From an uncultured Bacilli bacterium (GTDB lineage Bacteria; Bacillota_I; Bacilli_A; RF39; UBA660), in contig CAKOLB010000010.1 of the NCBI GenBank assembly GCA_934096125.1, positions 1-29,990 on the forward strand: a stretch of DNA of 29,990 nucleotides, written 5' to 3'. Within the stretch, counting starts at the first letter, position 1; every line of letters starts with the position of its first letter. The notes below the pieces were generated by a model. That model was not told the origin of the DNA. It did not search any database and saw nothing but the letters and a program-made list of their open reading frames with translations. Of the stretch, positions 23,350 to 29,990 are shown in pieces. A program made the position numbers and the translations under genes.

Positions 23350-25074
23350 TCACATCACCCTTCTAAACATTTTTTCTAATTCGTAACTACTGTATTTGAT
23401 AATTGATGGACGACCATGACAACAGTTATAAGGATTATCGCACTTAACTAGGTCGTCTAAAAGTTTTTCCATCATTTCCATGCTTAAATGTTCATTTGCT
23501 TTTACACTCATCTTGCAACTGGTCATTTTCGCAAATTTATCTAAAAATTTCTCTTTATTAAATACTTTATTTTCTAAGACTAAATCTATTATATAGCGAA
23601 GATTATTTTTTTCAAGGTCTTCCTTTATCCAAGTTGGATGAGCTTTAATAATAATAGTATTTATTCCAAAGCTTTCAATTTCAAAGCCCATTTCTTCGAG
23701 CGTGCTAACCCTTTCCATGAATGCAAGGTATTCACTTTTGGTAAGCTCAAAGGACGCTGGGACAAGCATCTTGGTAATAGCGATTTTTTCTTCCTTTAAA
23801 GACTTAGTAATCATTTCATAGTTTACTCTTTCATGAGCTGCATGTTGGTCGATTAAATACATTCCTGTTTCATCTTCAGCGATAATATAGGTTCCATGAA
23901 CTTGCCCAACTGGATAAAACTTTAGATTTTTAAATTCTTCATTTTTAACTACTGGCTCGGGAGTTTCAATACTTAGGTCAAAAGTTGTTTGGACGATAGT
24001 TTTTGGCAAGGTCTCTTCCACCACTATAGCACTTTCTTGCTTGGTTTGTGCACTTTCTACATACTCTACTTCTTTAGCATCAGGAACAAGCAAGTTTTCA
24101 TATAGAGCTTTTTTTACTCCACTATATAATAGTGATGTTAAAACTTCCATCTTACTCATTTTAATATCTTGCTTGGTTGGATGAATATTAACATCTACTA
24201 AGGTTGGATCGGTTTCGATATTAAGCACCACAATTGGATAAAAACCTTCATGCTTGTAAGTGTTATAAGCATCATTTATAGCTTTATTAATTTCGTAGTT
24301 GCGGACTATCCGGCCATTAACAAAAGTATTTAAGTGGTTACGATTTTTCTTAAGTATGCTTGGCTTAGAGATAAAGCCTTTGATAAGAAAGTCATCACTT
24401 GTTAACTTGATTTCAATCATATTGCTTGAAACACTTAATCCATATATTTCATGAATTGTTTTTAATAAATTATTACTACCAGTTGTTTTAACTAAAAGGC
24501 GGTCGTTATTACTAAGACTGAAGGCAATACCTGGTTTTGATAAAGCAAGTTTTTCGATAAATGTTACACAGTTTTTCGTCTCAGTTGCTTCACTTTTTAA
24601 GTATTTGAGCCTCGCTGGAGTATTATAGAAAAGATTGGTAACCGTTATCTCTGTTCCGCGTCTAGCTTGACTTTCAGTGACATTTTGTGTCTTTCCACCT
24701 TTAATATGGACGGTTGTTCCAACATCACTTGCACAAGTTTCCAGCACTACTTCACTGACACTTGCAATGCTGGCTAAAGCTTCACCACGAAACCCAAGAG
24801 TTTCAATGAAGAATAAATCATCATCCCGGTAAATCTTACTAGTTGCATGCCTAGCAAAAGCTAAAACAGCATCATCTTTATCCATACCACTTCCATCATC
24901 ACCAACACTAATAAGTTCTAGTCCCCCACTTTGAAGACGAACCTTGATAGACTTGGAATCAGCATCAATTGAATTTTCCACAAGTTCTTTGACAACTGAA
25001 GCACATTTTTCAACTACTTCGCCCGCGGCTATCTTATTAGCTAAGTTTTCATTCATTATTCTAATTTTACTCAT
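23350..25074 (-). CDS. mutL: DNA mismatch repair protein MutL
   Basis: MutL links MutS mismatch recognition to strand incision. The N-terminal GHKL ATPase shows KIAAGEVVEKCASVVKELVENSIDA, DDGSGM (59-64) and GFRGEAL (94-100). The C-terminal nuclease domain is of the endonuclease-active class, with DQHAAHERVNYE (409-420), SCKMSVKANEHLS (about 519) and CCHGRP (551-556, where most homologues have CPHGRP). At 574 residues the linker is short. The ATG overlaps the yqeH stop, with GGAGG upstream. MutS is not in the window, unlike the common mutS-mutL pairing. Confidence 0.96.
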   Translation of the reverse strand: MSKIRIMNENLANKIAAGEVVEKCASVVKELVENSIDADSKSIKVRLQSGGLELISVGDDGSGMDKDDAVLAFARHATSKIYRDDDLFFIETLGFRGEALASIASVSEVVLETCASDVGTTVHIKGGKTQNVTESQARRGTEITVTNLFYNTPARLKYLKSEATETKNCVTFIEKLALSKPGIAFSLSNNDRLLVKTTGSNNLLKTIHEIYGLSVSSNMIEIKLTSDDFLIKGFISKPSILKKNRNHLNTFVNGRIVRNYEINKAINDAYNTYKHEGFYPIVVLNIETDPTLVDVNIHPTKQDIKMSKMEVLTSLLYSGVKKALYENLLVPDAKEVEYVESAQTKQESAIVVEETLPKTIVQTTFDLSIETPEPVVKNEEFKNLKFYPVGQVHGTYIIAEDETGMYLIDQHAAHERVNYEMITKSLKEEKIAITKMLVPASFELTKSEYLAFMERVSTLEEMGFEIESFGINTIIIKAHPTWIKEDLEKNNLRYIIDLVLENKVFNKEKFLDKFAKMTSCKMSVKANEHLSMEMMEKLLDDLVKCDNPYNCCHGRPSIIKYSSYELEKMFRRVM

Positions 25075-25979
25075 ATCTTGCCTCCAATAATTGTCGGTCT
25101 AATTTCGTAGTTGGTTGTAGTTAAAGAAATATAGGCACTACTAGAAAAACGAATAAATCCTAGGCCTGGCACATACACATCACTATTTTTAGGAACTGCG
25201 ATATTACATGTAACATCAGATTTTTCACGTCGTTTTTCCACTTTATAGTTTGTATAAATAGTAATTTTAGCATCTTTCGAGACATTTAGTTTAACACTAT
25301 CTATTAAAAGATAATATCTACTTAATAGGTTATATGTCTTAGGCTTAACTTCTTCAAATCGCACCTTTTGAAAGTTTTCATTTGATGAGATAAAACCTGG
25401 AGCATCATAAATAGTTAAATCATCTTTTGGAAGTTTAATAAAATCTTGTGTGGTGTTATAGTGGGAGCTTACTGTAACAGAGGTGTCTAACAAGGCATTA
25501 ACTAAACTACTCTTGCCGGCATTGGTAAATCCTGCGATTATGCAAGTTTTGTGCTTAGAAAAAACATTTTTAATTAAATTTAAGTTCTTTTTGTATTTAC
25601 TAGAGGTAATATAAACATCCTCGGAAATATCGTATATATCTTTGATATTATTAATAAGAGTTGGAAGTAAAATATTACGAGGAACTATATCGGACTTAGT
25701 TATGACTAAACATTTTGGATTTTTAATAGATTTGTAAACATCAATTTTTTCTTGGCATAAACTTAAAAAGTCGATTAAAAATAAGGTAAACAATCCTTTT
25801 TTATTTATTTTATCTAAAAGAACATTGTTATCTATAGAAACACCTTTATTTAAAAGAGTGCCATAATTTTTCATTTTAAAGCAGCGCATACAAAGGCTGG
25901 CATCTGTTTTGGGAGTATATCCGAAACCATTTGGGTCTTTACTTTGCAAAAGACTTCCACATCCATGACACTTACTCAT
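25071..25979 (-). CDS. yqeH: YqeH-type circularly permuted GTPase
   Basis: YqeH is a ribosome-assembly GTPase (30S subunit). The order of GTP motifs is permuted: G4 TKSD (about residue 95) comes before G1 GFTNAGKSS (about 150) and G3 DAPG (about 190). An N-terminal zinc finger CHGCG ... CMRCF precedes the GTPase domain. The C-terminus is beta-rich. ATG 25977-25979 (MSKCHGCG) has GGAG six bases upstream; a GTG four codons earlier is less likely. It overlaps the end of yqeG by a few bases and the start of mutL as ATGA. Confidence 0.92.
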   Translation of the reverse strand: MSKCHGCGSLLQSKDPNGFGYTPKTDASLCMRCFKMKNYGTLLNKGVSIDNNVLLDKINKKGLFTLFLIDFLSLCQEKIDVYKSIKNPKCLVITKSDIVPRNILLPTLINNIKDIYDISEDVYITSSKYKKNLNLIKNVFSKHKTCIIAGFTNAGKSSLVNALLDTSVTVSSHYNTTQDFIKLPKDDLTIYDAPGFISSNENFQKVRFEEVKPKTYNLLSRYYLLIDSVKLNVSKDAKITIYTNYKVEKRREKSDVTCNIAVPKNSDVYVPGLGFIRFSSSAYISLTTTNYEIRPTIIGGKI

Positions 25980-26493
25980 AATACTCTCCACTTACTAAGA
26001 TATTTTTCTTAGCAAATCTTTTTAAAATTGCTTTTTCAAAAAAACGATTTATACGAGTAAATATAACTTCATATTTTTCAATTCGATTAACAAGGATGCT
26101 GGTAAGTCCCATTCTGTTAGCTCCGAAGATATCAGTTAGAAGTTGGTCACCAATACATGCTACTTCACTTTCTTTTAAGTTATATATATTTAAAATTTTC
26201 TTATACTTACTGCGAAGAGGTTTTTTGCTACTATAGGCAACGTCAACATTTAACTTTTCTTTAAAGGGCCGAAGTCTAGTTTTACCACTGTTGGAAATGA
26301 TGATTACCTGGAAATTTTTCTTAAGATGTGCAAATAACTCTTTAACTTTATTATCTGGCTCATTTATTTTATAAGATACTAAGGTATTATCTAAATCAAA
26401 TAACAAGCATTTTATACCGTTTTTCTTTAGTTTATTATAATTTATTGTATATATGCTTTGGGCATAGACATCTGGAATTAACATATCTAACAT
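25972..26493 (-). CDS. yqeG: YqeG family HAD-type phosphatase
   Basis: A HAD-superfamily phosphatase regularly encoded before yqeH; its substrate is unknown. Motif I is LLFDLDNTL with the nucleophile Asp, motif II is IIISNSG, motif III is the Lys in AYSSKKPLRSKY, and motif IV is CIGDQLLTDIFGANRMG. The length (about 173 residues) is typical. ATG 26491-26493 (MLDMLIPD) has GGAGG seven bases upstream and is chosen over upstream in-frame starts. It opens the operon yqeG-yqeH-mutL-unknown-yceD-rpmF. Confidence 0.93.
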   Translation of the reverse strand: MLDMLIPDVYAQSIYTINYNKLKKNGIKCLLFDLDNTLVSYKINEPDNKVKELFAHLKKNFQVIIISNSGKTRLRPFKEKLNVDVAYSSKKPLRSKYKKILNIYNLKESEVACIGDQLLTDIFGANRMGLTSILVNRIEKYEVIFTRINRFFEKAILKRFAKKNILVSGEYYE

Positions 26494-26530
26494 AGCTTTT
26501 CCTCCTAATAAAATAATATTAGCACACATA

Positions 26531-26556
26531 CAAAAAAAAGGAAATATTATCCTTCC
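26531..26556 (-). terminator. Terminator of the 27958-26556 gene pair
   Basis: AAGGA (26554-26550) with TCCTT (26542-26538) around a 7-nt loop, extended by G-U pairs and followed by a leftward run of at least six T. Confidence 0.65.
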
Positions 26557-27161
26557 TATTTTTCTAGATTTTTTCTTTTTATTCTCTTTAAGTTTTCTTT
26601 CCTATTTTCCCTTATATTTTCAATGTTTTCACAGAAGATATTCCAAATTAGTAGGGACTGATCTAGATTTTTAGTCTTGTACGCATAGCCTAGATTATAA
26701 TTATTAATTATTTTCATTTGTAAGTTTTGAATGTTTGTTGTTTCATCATTTTGCTTATAAAGTTTAGAAAAATTTTCCCAAAGAAAACCACCATTTAAAA
26801 CTTCTGGTAAAATAATCAGGTTAAGGGATAAATCCGTTTCATTTAAGATAATACTCACAACTTCTTCGCGAGCTTTTTGCCACAGTTTTAAATTTTGGAT
26901 ATTTTCAAATGCACAGACATTTTCCATACATAGATTTTGGTACTTTAGTATTTGATTTTCAATAAACCCTAGCATAGGAAACAGAAGATTAATTTCTTTA
27001 AGCATAAGTTTTTGCGAGTAAGTACGAAGATCTATTTGATAATTCCAAATATTTAAACCACTTAAATGTAATTTATTTAAAACATTAGTTATTTTTACTA
27101 ACTCTTTAGCATGCCTCGGAATACTTTCACTAGGATAAGTTTTATTTTCTTTACCTATCAT
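26556..27161 (-). CDS. Unknown protein, second gene of a coupled pair
   Basis: I do not recognise this 201-residue protein. It appears soluble, mainly helical and rich in Asn, Leu, Ile and Lys. It contains the segment PSESIPRHAKELVKITNVLN and ends in a very basic tail (ENRKENLKRIKRKNLEK). No signal peptide, membrane helix or catalytic motif is visible. Its ATG overlaps the upstream stop as ATGA, so the two proteins are probably made in fixed ratio. It ends at a terminator just before yqeG. Confidence 0.65.
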   Translation of the reverse strand: MIGKENKTYPSESIPRHAKELVKITNVLNKLHLSGLNIWNYQIDLRTYSQKLMLKEINLLFPMLGFIENQILKYQNLCMENVCAFENIQNLKLWQKAREEVVSIILNETDLSLNLIILPEVLNGGFLWENFSKLYKQNDETTNIQNLQMKIINNYNLGYAYKTKNLDQSLLIWNIFCENIENIRENRKENLKRIKRKNLEK

Positions 27162-27958
27162 ATGTTTTTACTTCTTTTAAGGCTAATGGTAAGCTTACCA
27201 TTTTTATTTAAGCATTTAAGAGCGGGATTTCCACCTTTTGTTAAATAGTAATTTAAAACCTCTTGGTTATTTTCCTTGTTAGAACCATAAATCATGGGAA
27301 TTTGCATATCTAAACCATATTCACTTGCGAAGACTAAAGCTCTTTTGTAGCCACTTTCTTCTTTCAAAATCATTTGCATCATAGCACAGCTAAATAAAGA
27401 GTTATTGGCAATACTTTTTTCACTTGCTTTTTCAAATATCTTTTGAACCCAGCTTTCACTACTAAAGTTTACTTTGTTATTTTGAAGCATTACTAAAACA
27501 TCCTTTATATTATTTAAAGTGCTTAAACTTGTGTAAACCGAAAAGTTAGCTACTTTATCATGACCATAATTGATAATACTGCGACTTTCAATATCACCTT
27601 TTTTTGAAAGAATAAAACTAACGGCAATTTCATCAGCGACAAATTCTAACTTTTCTGGATATTCATCTTGACTTAACACTTTCTTTTCCTCAGCGCTTGC
27701 ATACTTATAGTAAGGAGTATTTTGTAATAAATCATAAATGTTTCTTTCTAGTTTGATGTTTTCGCTAATTATTTTTGCAATATCCTCTTCTGTGTAAATG
27801 TTTTCATATTCCTTGACAATTTGCCTCACTAAGTATTGGACATTAGGAAGATAACCATAAAGTCTTCCAGAAGATAGAATATAGTTTCCTATCATCCTAT
27901 CGTACCAGTATTTTACATTAGCATCAACTGGATTAATGCTAGCTTTTTTCTTAAACAT
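27158..27958 (-). CDS. Unknown protein, first gene of a coupled pair
   Basis: The 266-residue protein is not recognised. AGGAGG lies before the ATG. It looks soluble, with a Tyr-rich N-terminal helical part (VKYWYDRMIGNYILSSGRLY) and a middle segment with EFVADEIAVSFILSKKG. The ending KCLNKNGKLTISLKRS is basic. The piece EFVADEIAVSFIL has the spacing of a helix but lacks the HExxH of zinc peptidases. It is coupled to the 201-residue gene. A lineage-specific function is most likely. Confidence 0.65.
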   Translation of the reverse strand: MFKKKASINPVDANVKYWYDRMIGNYILSSGRLYGYLPNVQYLVRQIVKEYENIYTEEDIAKIISENIKLERNIYDLLQNTPYYKYASAEEKKVLSQDEYPEKLEFVADEIAVSFILSKKGDIESRSIINYGHDKVANFSVYTSLSTLNNIKDVLVMLQNNKVNFSSESWVQKIFEKASEKSIANNSLFSCAMMQMILKEESGYKRALVFASEYGLDMQIPMIYGSNKENNQEVLNYYLTKGGNPALKCLNKNGKLTISLKRSKNI

Positions 27959-28026
27959 ATAAACCTCCTAAAAATGTTTAGTTTTCTGCCTATAGAATAA
28001 CATATTTTCAATTTAATTGTAAATGA

Positions 28027-28320
28027 TTACTTTTGCAAAGACTGAGGCAAACTTTGTTTATCTAAAAAATAATCATCATTTAAATCAAGTAATTCATCTA
28101 AATAAGGGATATCTGTTAAATAAGCGTTTTTATTTTGGAAATCAACAAATAACTTATGCATATTTTGTAAAGACTTAAGTTTTTCAAAAAGAAAATTGTA
28201 TTTTTCTTTCGATATATTTTGGACAAATTCATTAAATAAAAGATAATAAAACTGCAAAATGCAAGTTATTTTATCAACGTTTTGACTTTGGTATAAACTC
28301 AAATGACAATAATATACCAT
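28027..28320 (-). CDS. Small unknown protein, possibly truncated
   Basis: A 97-residue leftward reading frame with a Tyr/Phe/Leu-rich helical first half (CILQFYYLLFNEFVQ) and an acidic end (YLDELLDLNDDYFLDKQ). The ATG at 28318-28320 has no convincing ribosome site; AGGT lies 14 bases upstream. The frame stays open a little further towards the inverted repeat at 28347-28384, so the 5' end may have been cut by the transposon insertion. No family is recognised. Confidence 0.4.
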   Translation of the reverse strand: MVYYCHLSLYQSQNVDKITCILQFYYLLFNEFVQNISKEKYNFLFEKLKSLQNMHKLFVDFQNKNAYLTDIPYLDELLDLNDDYFLDKQSLPQSLQK

Positions 28321-28346
28321 GAAATTTTGATAAATACCTGAGTACT

Positions 28347-28384
28347 GTGAAGTGTTAATTTAAATTTGAAGTGCAACACTTCAC
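28347..28384. repeat. Perfect 10-bp inverted repeat at the left edge of the transposon remnant
   Basis: GTGAAGTGTT (28347-28356) and AACACTTCAC (28375-28384) are exact inverted copies separated by 18 bp. The right arm is preceded by TTTGAAGTGC, resembling IS30-family ends. It lies just before the transposase promoter and may be part of the terminal inverted repeat or a transposase-binding site. Confidence 0.55.
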
Positions 28385-28387
28385 CAA

Positions 28388-28416
28388 TTGAAAAAGACAC
28401 ATGAATAACCTATAAT
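28388..28416 (+). promoter_or_regulatory. Promoter of the transposase
   Basis: -35 TTGAAA (28388-28393), 17-bp spacer, perfect -10 TATAAT (28411-28416), the best -10 match in the accessory region. A leader of about 120 bases follows to AAGGAGAAATG. Confidence 0.65.
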
Positions 28417-28543
28417 ATCTGACAGTTAAACAAGAAAGGAAAAATTATTTATTAGAACAGGTAAAACTAAAACAATGCCGTACACCGCAAAATACGCTCA
28501 GAATAACGCTGATTTTAAAAGAGGTTTATTAAACTAAGGAGAA

Positions 28544-29252
28544 ATGAAAAAAATGACTAAGTTCATTGAAAAGAGATAAATGGGCACCAGATGCAATTGT
28601 GGGTTATATGAAAAATCACGATTATTTTAACCGAGATGGCTTTGAGCCTATCACTACTCTCACAGTTTACAATGCCATAAGATATCACATCATCAATGTA
28701 AGACTAGAAGATACCAGAAGAATGAAATATAAAACAGAATATAAATACCATAAAAATGATCTTCCATCTCATAAACATCATGCTATCGTTCATAAAGACA
28801 TTGAACTATATGATTCAAAATATAAAGCAAATATTGTTATTAGTAAATACTTAAATACTAAGGATCCTTGGATTATTGTTACAAATAAAGATGTTAAGCA
28901 TGCTATTCAAAATTATTCTCATCGTTTTGGCTCTATTGAATGTGTTTTTAAAAATCAAAAAAGCAATGGATTATTTCTAGAAGCAATTAACAACGCAAGT
29001 GAGAAAGCATATAACACAATGTATACCATGGCCTGTACTGTTGCTTTATTTCTAACTATCATTGGTGCTGATTACTCTAAAAATATCAAATGTTATAAAA
29101 CTGAAAAGATTGTTACTCATAAAGTGTATAAAAATAAAGGGAAAGTACGGGTTATGTCCTTATTTAGGATTGGTTTAACTTTGTTTCATCGAGCCGTAAA
29201 TTCACTAAAGTATATTCGATTGCCAATAAGATTTATTCTCTATGATATTTAA
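28544..29252 (+). pseudogene. Chimeric transposase: IS30-type fragment joined to IS4-type C-terminus
   Basis: AAGGAG precedes an ATG frame coding for MKKMTKFIEKR that stops at once. The main frame (28566-29252, 228 codons from a TTG) is shifted relative to it. Its first part (DKWAPDAIVGYMKNHDY ... RLEDTRRMKYKTEYKYHK) matches the middle of IS30-family transposases. The N-terminal helix-turn-helix and the IS30 catalytic DDE core are missing. After LPSHK the protein switches to the C-terminal part of an IS4-type DDE transposase: DPWIIVTNKD, YSHRFGSIECVFKNQKSNG (a near YREK box containing the catalytic Glu), then RVMSLFRIGLTLFHRAVNSL and the terminal FILYDI. Neither half is a complete catalytic domain, so the product should be inactive. 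Confidence 0.75.
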
Positions 29253-29388
29253 CACTTTTATGACATTTCATATTAACATTTTCAGCAAAATCTTTTTCGC
29301 GTGCAATAAATTTAGAAATTGCATATTCACAAGTGTAAATATGTGGTTTTTCACCATCTTAAGCATCTAATTAGCAACATAGTGTATC
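29253..29388. other. Transposon-flank debris without an intact gene
   Basis: No gene is supported. Leftward, 29250-29365 can be read for about 40 codons as a protein fragment (GEKPHIYTCEYAISKFIARE, then CHKSV) bounded by stops. It is probably the remnant of a gene broken when the mobile elements recombined. I cannot assign a family. Confidence 0.35.
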
Positions 29389-29437
29389 AAAAAAGAGGCA
29401 AATCGTCGAGCACTGGTCGAACCTTTTACCTCTTTTT
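29389..29437 (-). terminator. Hairpin terminator downstream of the surface protein
   Basis: AAAAAAGAGG (29389-29398) and CCTCTTTTT (29429-29437) form a 9-bp stem. Inner pairing (TCGA at 29407-29410 and 29417-29420) is possible within the loop. The leftward strand ends in six T, fitting the surface-protein gene that stops at 29478; the rightward strand also has five T, so it may stop transposase transcripts too. Confidence 0.65.
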
Positions 29438-29477
29438 GGCTAGGTTTCACCGTTGTTTTTTTAAAACTGTCCGTCAA

Positions 29478-29990
29478 TCAGCCTATTCTAATCGGGTCGT
29501 CGGCACTGCCACTCCCCGATACATAGGTTACTGAAGACTCAAGATTGAAGGACGGCCGAACCACAAACGCAACCGACGCAGTGTCGCTGCCCACATACCC
29601 AGACACATACAAACTGAACACATCATACGCATCGCCCGAATACCGGGAAATAGGCCATTCTTTATATCCGCCCATATACATCCAATTTAATGATCTTATC
29701 GTTGATCCATTTACACTTCCATCATAATCATAAAGTGTTTTTGTCCATGCACTCGGATCTGCTGCAAATCCATAATCTGATGCATACATTAACCCTATTT
29801 TTGCTGTGTATTCTGTGGCATTATCTGTTGTATTTGTTGTTACCGGATTTACGATTTCATTTTGATATGCTACCGCTGGTACTACTTTAGATATATTGCT
29901 GTATGTATTTCCTCCAACTTTCCATGTTGTAGTTGCTATCTTATTTGCCCATTCTGTTCCTATATTTGTTATGAAATTTGTATTTAAATT
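29478..29990 (-). CDS. C-terminal part of a large surface protein with C-type-lectin-like (DUF6273-like) domain; 5' end beyond the window
   Basis: The frame is open from the window edge (29990) to TGA 29478-29480, 170 residues; an internal Met at 29787-29789 is not the start. The visible part resembles the ligand-binding end of surface proteins common in gut Firmicutes. A WANKIATTTWKVGGNTYSN region is followed by IGLMYASDYGFA, SLNWMYMGGYKEWPISRYSG, a Tyr/Ser/Val/Gly-rich stretch, the closing VVRPSFNLESSV, and a final GSGSADDPIRIG. The pattern W-x-x-S ... VRPsfNL is that of C-type-lectin-like domains, including variable proteins of diversity-generating retroelements. The last 60 codons are much richer in G+C (53 of 100 bases over 29541-29640) and A-poor on the coding strand compared with the rest. 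Confidence 0.65.
   Translation of the reverse strand, partial: NLNTNFITNIGTEWANKIATTTWKVGGNTYSNISKVVPAVAYQNEIVNPVTTNTTDNATEYTAKIGLMYASDYGFAADPSAWTKTLYDYDGSVNGSTIRSLNWMYMGGYKEWPISRYSGDAYDVFSLYVSGYVGSDTASVAFVVRPSFNLESSVTYVSGSGSADDPIRIG

Noticed and set aside
28441..28540. CRISPR, attachment site or other structured repeat near the transposon leader
   Set aside because: No regularly spaced repeats or repeated ends were found in this stretch.
29319..29534. 71-codon rightward frame across the terminator hairpin
   Set aside because: It runs through a strong hairpin with T tracts and lacks a start site and homology.
29545..29890. Two rightward frames opposite the surface protein
   Set aside because: The leftward frame is open to the window edge and has a recognisable domain pattern; the rightward frames lack ribosome sites.

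Overview
The window is AT-rich DNA (roughly 30% G+C by eye) from a low-G+C Gram-positive lineage that still makes a cell wall. It carries mraZ, rsmH, ftsL and a PASTA-bearing penicillin-binding protein, plus L32/YceD, YqeG/YqeH and LiaF-like genes. Several genes end in TGA, with GTGA or ATGA overlaps to the next gene, so TGA is a stop and the code is the standard bacterial one, not the Mycoplasma code. Gene content and style fit a Bacilli/Mollicutes-like uncultured gut lineage (RF39, Erysipelotrichales or Izemoplasma type). That placement is an inference.

Layout, left to right. A rightward terminator (6-51) faces the leftward rnc-smc operon (104-3712). A back-to-back promoter region then leads to the rightward yidD, a TroA/ZnuA-like lipoprotein and tRNA-Ser. 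Leftward follow a glycerophosphodiester phosphodiesterase, a tRNA-Ile/tRNA-Glu pair, a zinc-type P1B ATPase with its ArsR/SmtB repressor, a LiaF-like membrane protein and priA. A rightward pair (one-TM protein plus DUF1292 protein, 11425-12263) converges on the leftward division cluster mraZ-rsmH-ftsL-ftsI (12273-16027), which has a clear MraZ operator. A SipW/TasA-style surface protein lies just upstream of it.

Positions 16939-17730 are genetic wreckage: a P2-type (calcium-type) ATPase with large internal deletions, stops and frameshifts. Next come an SPFH/NfeD membrane pair, a second DUF1292 gene coupled to an unknown 431-residue protein, a 238-residue unknown membrane protein, and an informational operon yqeG-yqeH-mutL-(unknown anchored protein)-yceD-rpmF. 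Two coupled unknown genes (26556-27958) and a small unknown gene follow.

The right end (28321-29990) is accessory. A chimeric transposase joins an IS30-type middle segment to an IS4-type C-terminus. Beyond it is the 3' end of a large surface protein whose C-terminal domain resembles the C-type-lectin-like ligand-binding domains found in targets of diversity-generating retroelements. This end is strikingly G+C-rich for the window (53 of 100 bases over 29541-29640 by hand count). No reverse transcriptase or template repeat is present in the window, so a retroelement target is a hypothesis, but it is the most interesting lead here. Other notable points are a TroA-fold lipoprotein that has lost its metal-binding histidines, a short-armed SMC, a PriA with DEED in place of DEEH, and two DUF1292 genes each translationally coupled behind an unrelated gene of unknown function.
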